From assembly GCF_001704415.2 (NCBI RefSeq), contig NW_017189851.1:434001-498000 (forward strand): a DNA stretch of 64,000 nucleotides, in the 5' to 3' direction. The notes under the pieces are model-generated. The model saw nothing but the letters and a program-made list of their open reading frames with translations, was not told the origin of the DNA and ran no database searches. This document shows, one piece after another, positions 20,521 to 32,700 of this stretch (within the stretch, counting starts at the first letter, position 1; each line of letters begins with the position of its first letter). The translations under genes and the position numbers were made by a program. The stretch comes from Capra hircus. Lineage: Eukaryota; Chordata; Mammalia; Artiodactyla; Bovidae.

Positions 20521-23500
20521 GGACACAGACACAAGGGCTGCCAGGGACGCTGGAGCCGGACCGATGCGGGCAGACGCCCCGGGGCGTTGTGGGCAGCACC
20601 TGGACCCGGCCTAGTCTCACCCAGACACCCGGGCCCCTGCCAGCCCCCGTCGGCGTGCACGCCGCACCTTCCCTGAGCGGGCTCCAGGAGTGGGCGCCGG
20701 GCCCTGTGGCCATCCTCTGGCACACACAGAGGCTGACCACGGCCTTGGGGGGCTGGCCCAGCCAGGCCTCAGTGCAGAAGGCTGGGGAGGGGGCCCTGGT
20801 GCTCCCTGAGAGGCCACGAGGACCCTGCCAGCGGACACCTTGCCTTGTGCTGGGCACACGTTGGGGGACCACGGCTGGGCACTGACCGGCCTGGGACTCG
20901 GTCCGTCAGGTCTTCCGGCCCCGGAGGGTCTCAGGGTAGGGTGAGGCCAGCCCCCAGCTTGCAAGGATGTGTCTGTGTCCGCAGCCTTGCGGGCCCCCGC
21001 CCCTGGCCCACACATGACGGGCGGCCGTCCATCAGCACGGCCAGCCCCTCCAGCCATCAGTCAGCGGCTGCGGCTGCGGGAGCAGCGGCCTGTTTGCTTT
21101 GCCAGCTCTGGGTTGCTCCCTGGGGCGTGAGCCGGAGGAAATGGCCGTTCTGCCTGGGCGGGCGGTGGGCAGCTGGGGCCACCGTGAGCAGGGCCTCGTC
21201 CGCTCTGAGCCTCCGTCTCCCCCCCCGGCTCCAGGCGAGGGGTGCTGGGCTTCTCTGCCCGCGGCGGCCGTGGGCAGTCAGGTCGCTCACCCTGCCCTTG
21301 CCACTGGGTGGGGGCTCAGGTGTCAGCTGCCCCCAGGTGGGGGGTCCCCTGCTCAGAAATCCAAGAGGCCTGATGCTGGACGTCCACACTGGCTGCTGCA
21401 GCCGCTCTGGGCCTGGGTTCAGGCAGTAGGCCAACCGGCAGGGAGAGGGAGGGTGGGACGGGCTGGTCTGGAAGGGCCTAGGCAGCTCTCTGGAGATGTC
21501 CGCCAAGATCAGAGCCAGGAACACCGGGGCCATTTCAGAAGCGACCACGCGCGTGGGCCGGAGGCGGTGACATGCCGCACCAAGGGGGCGTCCAGACCAC
21601 GCAGCCCCTCGGGGCGGCCGCCGTGGCCCAGCGGAGCGCTCGGGCCGGTGAGCAGTACCCGCGGCCAGCCGTCACACCTCACAACGACTCCCGAGGGCCC
21701 CGCAGGCCGAGCTGGGACGCGTCCGTCCCCGGGGCCGCCTGGGGCTGCCCGCACCCGCTGTCTACACCCTCCGCCCGGGCCTGGGTCTGCAGATGAGGGA
21801 GGCAGGCTCGGGAGGCCACAGCGCTGGGGCTGCACGCCACGGGCAGCCCTCTTGCAGAGAACACGCTGTGTCTGCGAAGCCAGAGGCCGAAAGCTGGAGT
21901 TGGGAGAGACCCCCCTCCAGACCCCATGCCCGCCCCGGCCATCCAGACGGGTCTCCTCCGGGAGCAGCGCCTCCCTCCCTCGTGCTCCTCCACTGTGCCC
22001 GGGGCGCCCACCCGCCCTGGGCAGCCTCCGCAGGACACCCCCTCCTTCTGTTGCTGGAGGCAAAGGTTGGGAAAGAATCTACAAAATTCCCTCCACGGTG
22101 AGGTGAGCATGACTAATAGCGTCCCATCCTGAGTGCGCAGGGAGGGCAAGGCGCTCGGGGCAGCCATGTCCGCGGCCACGTGAGGGGACGGCCAGGGTGC
22201 TGAGCCCGAGGTTCTGGGAGGGCAGGGCCTGGGGGCACGGAGCTGGGGGCACAGAGCTGGGCAAGGGGGACACAGGGCGGGGACCCCGCCAGGCAGGCAC
22301 TCTGGAGGGGAGCAGGCCGGGGCCATGGTGCCCGCACGCCACGTGGGCTCAGCCAGGGCTGCCTCAGTCTCCCCAGGCGGCACCTCAGAGGTTCCCGCTG
22401 GCCCTGGGGCCCGGCCGATCCCAGCCGGGCCTGAGACAGCCTGGCGCCCGCTGACACCCCGCCCAGCGCGGGCGGCCCGTGCACTGGGTCCTGGCAGGCA
22501 CCCCGGCGGGAGGAGCTGGTGAAAGCTCTCGTCTGTCTGTCTGTCTGCACAGCTGGTGCCAAGCACCCACTTCGCTGGATGGGGCATCCACCAGGCCCTG
22601 CCCGGGCCCTCGGGCTCAGGGTGCCCACCTTGCAGGCCCGCCCTGCCCCCTGCACCCGGACGAGGATCCCCGAGGGGCCCAATGACTTCGGTGAGGCCGG
22701 ACGGCCCGAGTTGGAGGGCTTCAGGGGCGACCGCGGGAAGGGCCAGCCCTGGGGGCAGCCCAGAGCCTCCCAGCCTCGTGGGCCGCAGGGTCGGTTGTGC
22801 GGGGGGGAGCAGCCGCCTGAGCCTGCGGGAGTGGGCCCGTGCGCAGGGCCCCAGGCCGCCCCCTCCCCGCAGCTGTCTCCTGCCCCTCAGGCGCCCGCCG
22901 CCCCCGCCCACCCCGACTCCTATTTCACTGAGGAGATTACGACCACCTGGCGAGAGCCCCCTCCCCCCCTCGCCCAGCCTGCGGGCCCCTCGAGGTGCTC
23001 TCTGGGGGGCCCCCACCCCCACGTTCCCACGCACCCGGCCCGTGGCGCCATGAGCCCCGCCCCTGTGCTCACCCACAGAGCCCCGGCCCGCGGGCGGCCC
23101 CTCAGCGGGCTCTGTCCACATCCGGGGTCCTTTCTGCCCCCGCGCCTGCCGCGGCCCTGGGCCATTCTCGTGGGGTCCCAGGGGCTCGGCCGTGGGCCCC
23201 GTCCAGCCTGCCTGATGCCGCCTCAGACAAGACAGGAGGAATCTCGGCTCCCAAAACCACAGCTCTGAGCTGTTTGCTTTTGAGAAATTCCAACCTGGTT
23301 CAGCAAAGCTGCGGAGGAGGAAAGAGATTTGTCTGGCTGCGTCGGGGCGGGGCGGGGCCTGCAGACACGGGAGACCAGGGCCGCTGTGGACGCCTGGGCC
23401 GGGCAGGGAAGCCGGGTGGAGAGGACTCAAGTGGGCCTTGAGGGTAGAGCCAGGCGCCCCCTCCCCGAACCCCTGCCCGTCCCCAGGCCCACAGACGCAG

Positions 23501-24074
23501 TGGCCGCCCTACCACGGTCCCGGGGGGCCGGCCGTACCACTCGGGAGCCGGGGGAGCTGGCTCAGCACACACGTGGGCGCGCAGCTCTGCAGGCCTCTGG
23601 GGCAGAGACCCAGATGTGTGGGGAGCGCAGTGGCTGCAGGGTGGGGTGTGTGCCTAACCCTGCGTGACGCCGGGGCTGCACCATCCACCCCAGCTCGGCC
23701 AGCTCGAGAGGCCCGTTCCTTCAAAACGTTGACCACACCGTCTCCTGGGCGGGCCCGAGGCTGAGGGGCCTGGCTGCCCCTGCCGCCCCCCCCAGGCCCG
23801 GCCGCCCAAGGGTCCAGACCCCTCTGCCTTCACACAACTGCGCTGTGATAGCAGCTTCCCCGCCACCTGCACGGTGCCCCCCAGGAGGCCCAGTTGGCCT
23901 GCCTGCTGGCGTCAGCTCCCACGCACTGGGTGAGGGGAGCGTGAGGCGGCCTGCCAGGGGCGGTGGGCACAGCGCTCGGAAGCCAGGCCTCTGTGCCAGT
24001 TGAGCTTCTGGGCAAAAGGTTGCCCTGGGGGACGCAGAGGGGCTCAAGCTTGGAGCCGACCCTTCACCGACTCC

Positions 24075-24200
24075 CGCTGGGGCTGTCGCAGCGAGAACAG
24101 CTTGAATTTAAATTACCAACTGGATCTCGCATCTCATGAAAACGCCCAGCCTGACATATTCGGTTAGTCTAACTGCTCTAAGCTTCGAAACGTAGACTTG
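24075..24200. promoter_or_regulatory. AT-rich islet, candidate conserved element upstream of TBX1
   Basis: Unique AT-rich sequence (TTGAATTTAAATTACCAACT; CATATTCGGTTAGTCTAACT) with no repeat resemblance, in GC-rich surroundings about 5.7 kb before the distal TBX1 start codon. Function is not shown. Confidence 0.3.
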
Positions 24201-27200
24201 CAGCCCTAGGTCACGGCCCTGTGACCAGAGGTGCTGGGCCCAGCCTGGGGGGGTCACTGGCCATCACCTCTGGCCCTGCCCCAAGTCTTGCTTCCCGGAG
24301 CCCACCTGCCCACCAAGCCCGACTCAGGCCTGCGGCTTGAGCTGGGAGGCTGGCCTCCTGGGGACCTGCCTGGCAAGGTCCCCGCAGAGTGACCCGCTCC
24401 TGTCCCCGGCGTCCGGGGTATCATCCCTGCCATCGGACCTACCCTCAAGAAGGGTACAGTCTGAGGGGGTCACCTTCAGGAAATCATCCCGAAAGAGCAG
24501 GCTGAGACATTTGGACCTTCCTTCACCGCAGGGTGCCCGGGGCTCCACGCGGACCTCATCCACGCCGGTGAGGCTGAGGCCCCCGACTCACTGAGCTGAG
24601 CGCCCTGGACAGTGACGATTCTCCACGGGGGCCCCGTGGGGAACACACCTGCACACCCACGCTCCACACGAGCCCACGTGCGCGTGCCGGCCCAGGTCGG
24701 TGCGTACAGTGAGCACGCGCATCTGTGCGTGTGTTACGTGTGTGGCAAGTGTGCACGCAGTCAAGGTCCCCCACCCACCAGAGGGGCCTGCAGAGACGGT
24801 CTCAGGAGTCCAGCTCCCTGCCCCTCGCCCTCAGCAGAGACCCCCAGCGGGGCCTGTCCCTCCCCGCCCTGACCACGGAGGCGGAACCCTCGGGGCCTCA
24901 GGCTAGGTCCCCGGGGCCTCTGAGCCTCGTCTCTGCCTGACAGCGCCTGGGGTGGAGGGGCCGGTGTGGCAGTAGATGGACAGACAGATGGACAGCCAGC
25001 TCTCCAGGCAGCTGGGTCCTCCCGCCAAGTGGGCAGCTAAGTCAACAGGCCCAGAAATCGGAGAGGGCCCGGCCGTGGCCGTCTGTTTGCTTGTTCTCGG
25101 GGGTGGACTTCCAGCCTGTGGGGGGCCGGGGCCCAGCCCCTCCTCACTGTCTCCCCAGGTTCGTTATGTCCTCCTGGGCCTGGAAGGAGCACCCTCAGGG
25201 AGGGGGTGGAGGTGCAGCCAGCCGTGCAGACCCAGCCGACCCTCCCGGCACCGAGGGGCTGGGGGTCGCAGCGCTGTGAGCCTCCCCCTGTTGCCTAGTC
25301 CGTCCCCCGCCGTCTGCGTCCCCCACTCACTGCCCTGTGCTCATGCTGTAGTCACCCGCCCCCCAGGGGCCAGGAAGAGCTCCAGGTGATGCCTCAGAAG
25401 GGGTGCGGGCAGCCACAGGAGCTCAGCTCACCCCACTCAGACACCTGCAAGCCAGCCTTCACCAGCACCTCCTCGGATGCTCAGGCCTCGCATGTGACCC
25501 CAGTGTACACCTGGGGCTCAGGGCCCGTCACAGGGCACCCCAGACCTCAGGGTTAGGGCTCCCCACCCCAGGGGGCTGGCAGGGACATGTGCTTCAGCTG
25601 GGGGCACTCTGCGGGAAGGGCCTGGGGGCAGCTAGGGGCCAACAGAACCCCCCCACCCCTCCCTGGTCCCAGTGCAAGGAGCCGCCAGGCTGGCTGAGTG
25701 GCTGCTTCCTCCAAATGCAGGTGATGTCACAAGAGACCAGGTCGGTGGGGGCGGGGGCAGGGGGATGGGGCGGGATAGGGGGAGTGGATGGAGTGGGGGA
25801 GGGGATGGAGTTGGGGGGAAAGGGCGGGGGAGGGGCAGGGTGTGGGGGGAGGGTGGGTGCTGGGCAGGGAAGCCGCCTTCACCAGGGTGAGTGGTACAGC
25901 TTGCCCGCCAGCCTCTCCTCCCAGCCCCAGCCCCGCCCTGGGGCCTGAAGGTCTGCATCCCCCTCCCTGACCGCCGACCCGAGGCCTTGAGTTGGGTACA
26001 TGGGAGCCCGGCTCAGACTGCGCCCGCATGCTACTCGAGCAGAGCCCAGAGTCCTCTCCCGCTCCTCCAGCCTCGGCCGCGCTAGGGGAGAAGGGGGCCT
26101 CCCTCCCGCCTCCGGGGCTCTGGGTCGCTGCCCACGAGGGCCACCCAGAGAGCCGCTTATTGGCATTGCAGCCGCAGCACCTTGGCTGGAGGGAGGCAGG
26201 TGGGATGTGCCCAAGGGCCAAGGTCCTGAGCACGCACTCGCGGGAGGGCGCGAGGGGAGGGGGAGGGGGCCACCCCAGCTCCAGCGAAGGTCGGTCCTCA
26301 CTGGCCCCCGAGACCCCGCACCGCCCCAGCGGGGGACTGACTCTGCACTCTGCTCTGGGGTCGGCCTTCTTGCAGGGCCAGGGGAACTGCAGGCGTGGGG
26401 AACGTTCCAGCGAACCAGTCCTGAAACGGAGGAGCTGGGTGGAGGAAAGCGCGGCCAGCTCTTCTGGAACGCTGTGGCAGCCGCTGCCCCACTCTGCGCC
26501 CTGGCCCCTGGGCCCCGCGGCGGCCAGAGACCCAGGCGGGGTGGTGCAGGTGGAGCCCACCGTGTCTCCAGGAGCACTCAAGCACAGCGACACCCACAGG
26601 CCCGCCGGTCCTTCCAGGGCTGGACGCTCAGAGCGCCGGGCGGATGCCGTGGACGTGCCTGCTCGGTGGCAGGAGTGACGGGTGGACCCCGGTGTTACCG
26701 GCTCCCCTGGGGACCCACATGCGCTCTGGGGAGGAGCTGGGTGCCACCCAGAGGCCCCCGGCTGCCCCTCTCGAGCTGGGGACCGAGCCTCCCAGCTACG
26801 ATGCTGAGGGTGAGGGTGAGTGCGGCTGGGGCTCGTCCCAGAGCAGCCCCGAGAAGCAGGGGGTGGCCGCCTGCTCCCTCCCGCCTCGGCTGCCCTTCTG
26901 GCGGGGGCTGGGGGTCCACGCGAGCCTTGCTTCTAGGGCCTGTAATGTGGTTTCATCCTGGTTCCATCCTGCTGACTGGCGTGGGGAAAGGTGGGTCCTA
27001 TCTTCAGCCCGCGTCCCAGGTGGAGGGGCTCGTCGTGCCCTAAGCGGGCAGAACCCCCATCGGCTCTGGGCCCCGGTGGTGCCCAGCCCAACGCCCACCT
27101 CTCGCTCTCGGAGGCGTGGCCGGCAGGGGGAGCGAGGCAGAAAGGAACCACGCTAGTCCAGGTGAGGGAGCGCGGATGCAGCGTGCAGGGGGCACCTCAG

Positions 27201-27339
27201 GGCACGTGCTCTCGCTGGCTGGGCAGCGAGGGCATTGGGGTGGGCGCAGTGAAGGGTGGCGGGGGCCCGGGAGGGCCAGGCGAGCACACCCCTGAGGCTC
27301 GGGAGGCGGCAACTCCGAGGGGTCCGGTCCCCTTTGTTC

Positions 27340-27545
27340 TTCAGCCAGTCGTGTCCGACTCTTTGTGACCCCATGGACGGCAGCACGCCAGGCCTCCCTG
27401 TCCATCACCAGCTCCCGGAGCTTACTCAGACTTGTGTCCATCGAGTTGGTGGACATCCAGCCATCTCATCCTCTGTCGCCCCTTCTCCTCCTGCCCCTAG
27501 TCCCGCCTGGCGTCAGGGTCTTTGCTGATGAGCCGCCCTTCCCAT
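27340..27545 (-). mobile_element. BovB (RTE) LINE 3' end, antisense fragment
   Basis: Read on the - strand, the sequence encodes the characteristic BovB C-terminus (LSKLRELVMDREAWRAAVHG; TKSRTRL) and its 3' tail; on the + strand it begins with the GTGTCCGACTCTTTGTGACC signature. Only about 200 bp remain. It marks the window as ruminant. Confidence 0.88.
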
Positions 27546-29020
27546 CAGGGGCCAGAGTGCCGCAGCCTCCACAGCATCTCTGGCCCCTGCAGCTGCGTTC
27601 CCGCTGGCACTGCTGCTGCTTTCGGGGGCCTGTGTGGTGGGAGTGGGCAGCGCAATTGTGAGCTGCACGAGGGGCGCCCGGACCTCGCCCGTTGCGCTTT
27701 CCCCATCTGGCCTGGCCGCCCACGTCCCAGCTCAGGCACCAAGGGGTTAACGAGGGCCGAGAGGATCCCTCTCCCGTCTTCCACCTCGGGCTCCTCGCAG
27801 GGCCAGGGCCCTCAGGACAGAGCCCGGGAGGCTGACCCTGCAGCTCCAGAGGCTCTGGGGTTTTCACTTTCACTTCTGCTCCTTCCCCAACGCTGGCCTC
27901 TGCCTCGGATTCAGCACCTGCCCACTGCCTCCCGGCGTCCGCCCAGGTGTACAGGGGGGCTCCCTGGGTACACCAGACAGCACCACGGGCACCCACACAC
28001 CCCAGGACCGCGCACAGCCCAGCCAGCCGCCCGCCAGCGCCCCTGGGGACGCCCTGCGCGCCCCTCTGGGTGCTGACCGCCAGCACACGCTCGCCTCCTG
28101 CAGCAGCACCCCCCTGCCAGCTGGTCTTCGACCTGGGATCCTGGAGGCCCCGGGCTGGCCCTGCTGCGGGGGGCGGCCGGCGGGGCTGGGGGGGGTAGGG
28201 GGCTCAAGCCTAGCTGCTCTTGCATCACCGGGCTCCCCGGGCCTGCTTCCGGGCCGCACAAATCACGGCCGCCGCCACCCTGAGGGAGGGCACCCCCTGG
28301 CAACATCACGCCTTCCCAGCTTGGTCCGTGGCGCTGCAGGGGCCGTCCGGGGGGAGGGGCGGGGCCCAGCGCTCACGAGGTCTCGGTTGCCCACCCCGGC
28401 ACACAGCAGGGCCCGTGTGCTCACCGCCTCCACTCCAGGCCGCGCCAGTCCTGGACCTCAGGCCCGGGAGCCCCATGCTTCTAGCTGGAGCGGCTCCCAG
28501 CCCCCCCCCCCCCCGCACCCCGGTTCTGGGCCAGCACGCCCTCTACCCTGAGGGTCCAACAACCCCCAGAGAGGCCGCCGCCTCCCGCCCCATCCAGCCG
28601 AAGCTGCAGAGGCCTTGGAGAGAGGCCTGAGGGCCAGAGGCTCAGCCCAGGGCCCAAGCGAGTCCTGGGTCGCAGAGGCCTGGCACCCTGAAAGGGGGGC
28701 GTCTGGGCTGGGCAGCCATGGATGCCCCCAACTGGGCAGAGGCGGCCCCAGAGGCAGGAGGTGCGGGGAGGCGCAGGCCTCGTCAGGCTTAGCATCCGGG
28801 AAGCCTGGGCCTGCAGGCCCAAGTGGGCAGTCGGGCCTTCTAGGAGGGCAGGCCGGCCGCGGGGCGGGCGAGGGGCAGCGAGCAACCAGACCCGGCCTCG
28901 GCCTGAATTCCTCCGACGTGTCCTCGGCTCCCTCGGCCAGTCCAGGCTCCGCCCCTGGCCCTCCCTGCGCCCGGCCGGTGCTCGGGGAGGTCGGAGGAGC
29001 GGGCACTGCCCACCCTCCGG
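27546..29020. other. TBX1 5' flank
   Basis: GC-rich, with no recognised gene and a poly-C run at 28499-28514. The 611-codon - strand ORF here and its neighbours overlap in several frames and look like compositional artefacts. Confidence 0.45.
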
Positions 29021-29023
29021 ATG

Positions 29024-29029
29024 TATAAG
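29024..29029 (+). promoter_or_regulatory. TBX1: TATA-like box, candidate TBX1 distal promoter
   Basis: GGATGTATAAGCGTCC lies in CpG-rich DNA about 0.8 kb before the TBX1 exon that carries the distal start. TBX1 has non-coding 5' exons in mammals. The actual start site and first exon cannot be fixed from sequence. Confidence 0.3.
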
Positions 29030-29774
29030 CGTCCCGGCCAGGGGCGGGCGGCGCGCGGGTGCGCGTGACGCTCGGGTTCCCGGGCTAGGCGGCCTGGGCG
29101 GTGTCCCTCGGCTCAGGGTCCCCAGGCACGACCGTGAGCCGCCCACAGGGGCCCGGGAGCCGCCCGCGGGGCCAGGTCCCGTCCCTGGGCACCGAGGAAA
29201 GGACGACCCTGCAGCCCTGGGGCCTTCTGTCCGTGGCCACTGCCGGAGCCTGGACGGTCCTCTCCACGCCCAGGTGCAGGGGCAGCTGGGGAGGCGGGAG
29301 GAGCACAGGGCAGGGCCCGCCGGAACCCTGCGGCCGGGGCCTGGGGCCGGGGCCGCCTGCTGTAGCCTCCCCTTGGGGTGGTGGAAGCCGGTGGCTTCGC
29401 TGTACAGAGGAAGGCCAGGCCTCGGGGAGCCGCAGAAGGTCCAGGGGTGCTGGCCACAGAGGCCCCTGGGAGCTGAGGCGACGGGCCGGGAGCTTGAAAT
29501 GCAGGAGGGCCCGCACCACCCCCTGGGGCTCTCCACCCGCCAGGGCCCCCTCGGCCCGGGGTGGGGGGCCGTGACGCCACGTCCCCTGGGCACGGGGCGC
29601 AGCGGTGAGTGGCACCGCGGGCTCCCGCCCCCGGGCCGTGGGCTGGGCCGGCCTCCGTGGGGCCGGGTGCATGCAGTCGGAGGCGGCGCCGGCCAGGCCG
29701 CCGGGCGCCTATGGACGCGCGGGGCCCGCTGTCTCCCCGGGCCAGCGCGTTCAGCATCGCCTCTCTGGTTGCAG

Positions 29775-32700
29775 CAGAGGCCGCAGAACGCACCACGCAT
29801 CTGGCCCCTGGGTCCTCCGAGCCTGTGAAGCCGCTGGGATCCCCGGCCGGCATGCACTTCAGCACGGTCACCAGGGACATGGAAGGTGAGCCTCCCCACT
29901 GCGTCTGGGCAGACGTCCGCCAGACCCCTGCCCCTGGGGCCCAAGCGAAGAGGGCTGGCGGGATCGGGGGAGGGCGGGAAGGCAGCGCTGGCGGGGTGAG
30001 TGCCTGGCTTCCAGCCTGGACTCTGGGGGGCAGAGGAAGGGCGGCACCCTGCCCCAATCCTGTGCCCCCTTCGCCTGGAGACCCCGCTGCAGAGACCGGC
30101 GCAGCTGAGCCCAGAGCAGAAGAGGGCGTGGGAGGTCGGAGGGGGACAGGAGAGAGGGACCCGAGGGAGTCGGCAGCCGGGGATGGAGAGCTCGGAGAAG
30201 TGGGGGGACAGGAGGAGAGCCCCAGAGAGCCGGGAGACTCGGAGAAGCAGCGAGAGAAAGCAGGAGGGGACGGCGGGGGGAAAAGAGCTGGAGAAAAGGA
30301 GAGGAAAAGAGGACACCCGAGCGGGGAAAGACGGAGAGGAGACGAGGAGGGCCAGAACCAGAGAGAAGCGCAGGGAAGTCAGGAAAGTCAGGTCTTAAGA
30401 AAAGGAGTAGGTCCAAGGGAAGGAGTTCGGCCTTTAAAAAAGAGAGTTAAAGGCCACGAATAATAGAGAGACGCACAGAGAGGAGGGGGAGAGGCCTCCT
30501 AAAAGCGAAGGCAAAGCGCAGAGGGACCGGCCGGAAAAGAGGGAGAGGCGGAAAGTAAGACGGGAGTACAGACGCGAGGCAGACAGTGCAGGGGCGACGG
30601 AGGATGCGGCGGGGAGACGCGAGCGAGGGGAACAAAGGTGAGGCAGCGGCGGGCGGCGGCGGCCCGGGCGGGCAGCGCCGCGCGGGAGGCCGGCCGCCGG
30701 GCGCTCGCGCGCTCGCCCGCCGCCGGGGAGCCGGTCCGGGCGGTCGGGGGCCGGGCGGGGCGGGGGCGGGGAGGGGGCCGGGAGGCCATTGTCTCGGCGG
30801 GGGCGGGGGCGCGGGGCGGGGCGGGGCGGGGCGGCTCCGCGGGCGGCGGCGCGGGGCGGCGCGCGCCCGCCACTCGGCCCGGGGCGCGGGGCAGCGCTCA
30901 CCTCGGCGGGGCGCGCGGCCCGCGGGCCATGATCTCCGCCGTGTCCAGCCCGTGGCTCACGCAGCTCTCGCACTTCTGCGACGTTGCAGCCTTCACGGCC
31001 AGCAGCCTGAGCGGCCTGGGGGCGGCAGGGGGCTTCCCGGGCGCCGCGTCGCCCGGCGCCGACCCGTTCGGCGCGCGCGAGCCCCCGCCGCCGCGCTACG
31101 AGCCGTGCTCCGCCGCCGCGCCGGGCGCCCCGGGCCCGCCGCACGCCTACCCGTTCGCGCCGGCCGCCGGGGCTGCCAGCAGCGCCGCGGAGCCCGAGGG
31201 CCCCGGGTCCAGCTGCGCGGCCGCCGCCAAGGCGCCGGTGAAGAAGAACGCGAAGGTGGCCAGCGTGAGCGTGCAGCTGGAGATGAAGGCGCTGTGGGAC
31301 GAGTTCAACCAGCTGGGCACCGAGATGATTGTCACCAAGGCCGGCAGGTCAGCGCGCGCCTCCTTGGCCGTGGGCCGCCCCAGCCCGGAGGGGCCGGCGA
31401 GCGGGGCGGGGGCAAGGCCGGCTTCCCTGCTCCTGGTCCCGGCTCCCGCGACAGCCGCCCGGGGAACCGGCGGAGGGGTCAGGGGAGGCGCGTGGGGGCC
31501 GGGAGTCCACCCGCCTCCCCGGGACGCCCGCGGCCTGAGGCGGGGGCCGGCTCCGTTCTTCCGGGCCTCGCCAACAGGCGGATCCCGGTGGATCCCAACT
31601 TTTCAGAGGAGACTCCCGTCTCTGGTTCCCCAGTCCAGTCCACCCAGGCTAGTTGGAGGCGCCGCCGGGCAACGGGACAGTGGGTCGGAACCGCTCTGGG
31701 ACAGTTAAGACCTCCCCGCTTGGGCTGTGTTATGGGGAGGCCGCCACCCCGTTTTCTCAGGCCTACGTCTCTGCTGACAGCGGGGCCTGGCTCTGCTGCT
31801 GGGGCCGCCGCCTTCCGTTGGCCTGTTTGTTTGAAGGGCCCGGAGAGAAGGGGAACAAGTTTTGCGATGCAGCCGATGTGACCGGCAGACAAAGGCGGGT
31901 GTCTAATGTACACAGGAGCCACCAGCTCTGCGTCCGCACGGCCTGGGAGGGCTCAGGGCCTGCTTGCAGAGCCCGCCCGGGGCTCCTCCTGCCCTGTCGC
32001 GGCGTCTTCCCCGGGGAGCCCGGGGCTTTCTGCAGGCTCTCCTGCCTGCCCTGGGCGCTCAGCCTCCCACCCAGCCCAGCCAGCACTCTGCAGCCCCCTC
32101 TGGCCTGCAGGGGCAGGGGGTAAGGGTGGCTTGTCCAGGAGAGCTGGCGTCAGCCCACCACCCGAGAGGAGGTGCCTGTAAGAGGCAGCGGCAGGACAGG
32201 CGGGTGGAGGCCGGGCGGCACGCTGTCCTCCCAGCCGGCAGCCGGCACCCGGGACTGGACCAGCCGGCGGCCATCGGCCTGAGCTGGGATTGCGTGCAGG
32301 ACGAGTCGGAGCTTAGGGGACGGGGAGTTCAGGGGACCACCGCAAGAACAGAGGCCAGGCCAGCCTGGAGTAGCTGTGTCTGGGGAACTTGTCTGCGTCC
32401 TTGAGGAAGGTGGGGAGAACCCCAGGACCCGGCTAGAAGCCTCAGGGCCAGGGCTGTGGACTCCGCAGCTCAGCCTCTGGGGGGGAACCGGGGAAGCAGG
32501 CGCAGACTCAGCCGCAAGGCCGCCCGGGACTCCTGGAATCCCTGGGTTAGTCTGCCTTGCTTTCGCTTTGTTCGAGCCGGGAGCTTAAAGCGATGGCTTA
32601 GATCAGGCGGTGCGGGGCGGTCCTGCTGAGGGCCCAGGACCCCGGACTGCTGTTGCTGTGGCCCCCTGGGCTTACCCGGCCCCGGACAGCAGGATCTGTA

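Larger units (their letters stand above)
11236..27339. other. GP1BB-TBX1 intergenic interval, central part
   Basis: About 16 kb of GC-rich DNA with no supportable protein gene. All long ORFs are overlapping multi-frame Pro/Gly/Ala/Arg readings. Minor items seen: C/A-rich tracts (about 13622-13655), AT-rich islets at about 14728-14790, 16655-16690, 22065-22130, 23262-23300 and 24085-24195, a G-rich tract at 25745-25860, and ancient MIR and tRNA-SINE fragments listed separately. Confidence 0.5.

Noticed and set aside
21679..23430. 583-codon - strand ORF
   Set aside because: Overlaps equally long ORFs in other frames, has low-complexity composition and no recognisable domain.
27466..28086. 206-codon - strand ORF that partly resembles a LINE protein
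   Set aside because: Only its last residues overlap the BovB fragment (27340-27545); the rest is unrelated GC-rich sequence.
28481..30316. 611-codon - strand ORF upstream of TBX1
   Set aside because: Pro/Arg/Ser/Gly-rich, runs across the TBX1 distal coding exon on the opposite strand and shows no domain.
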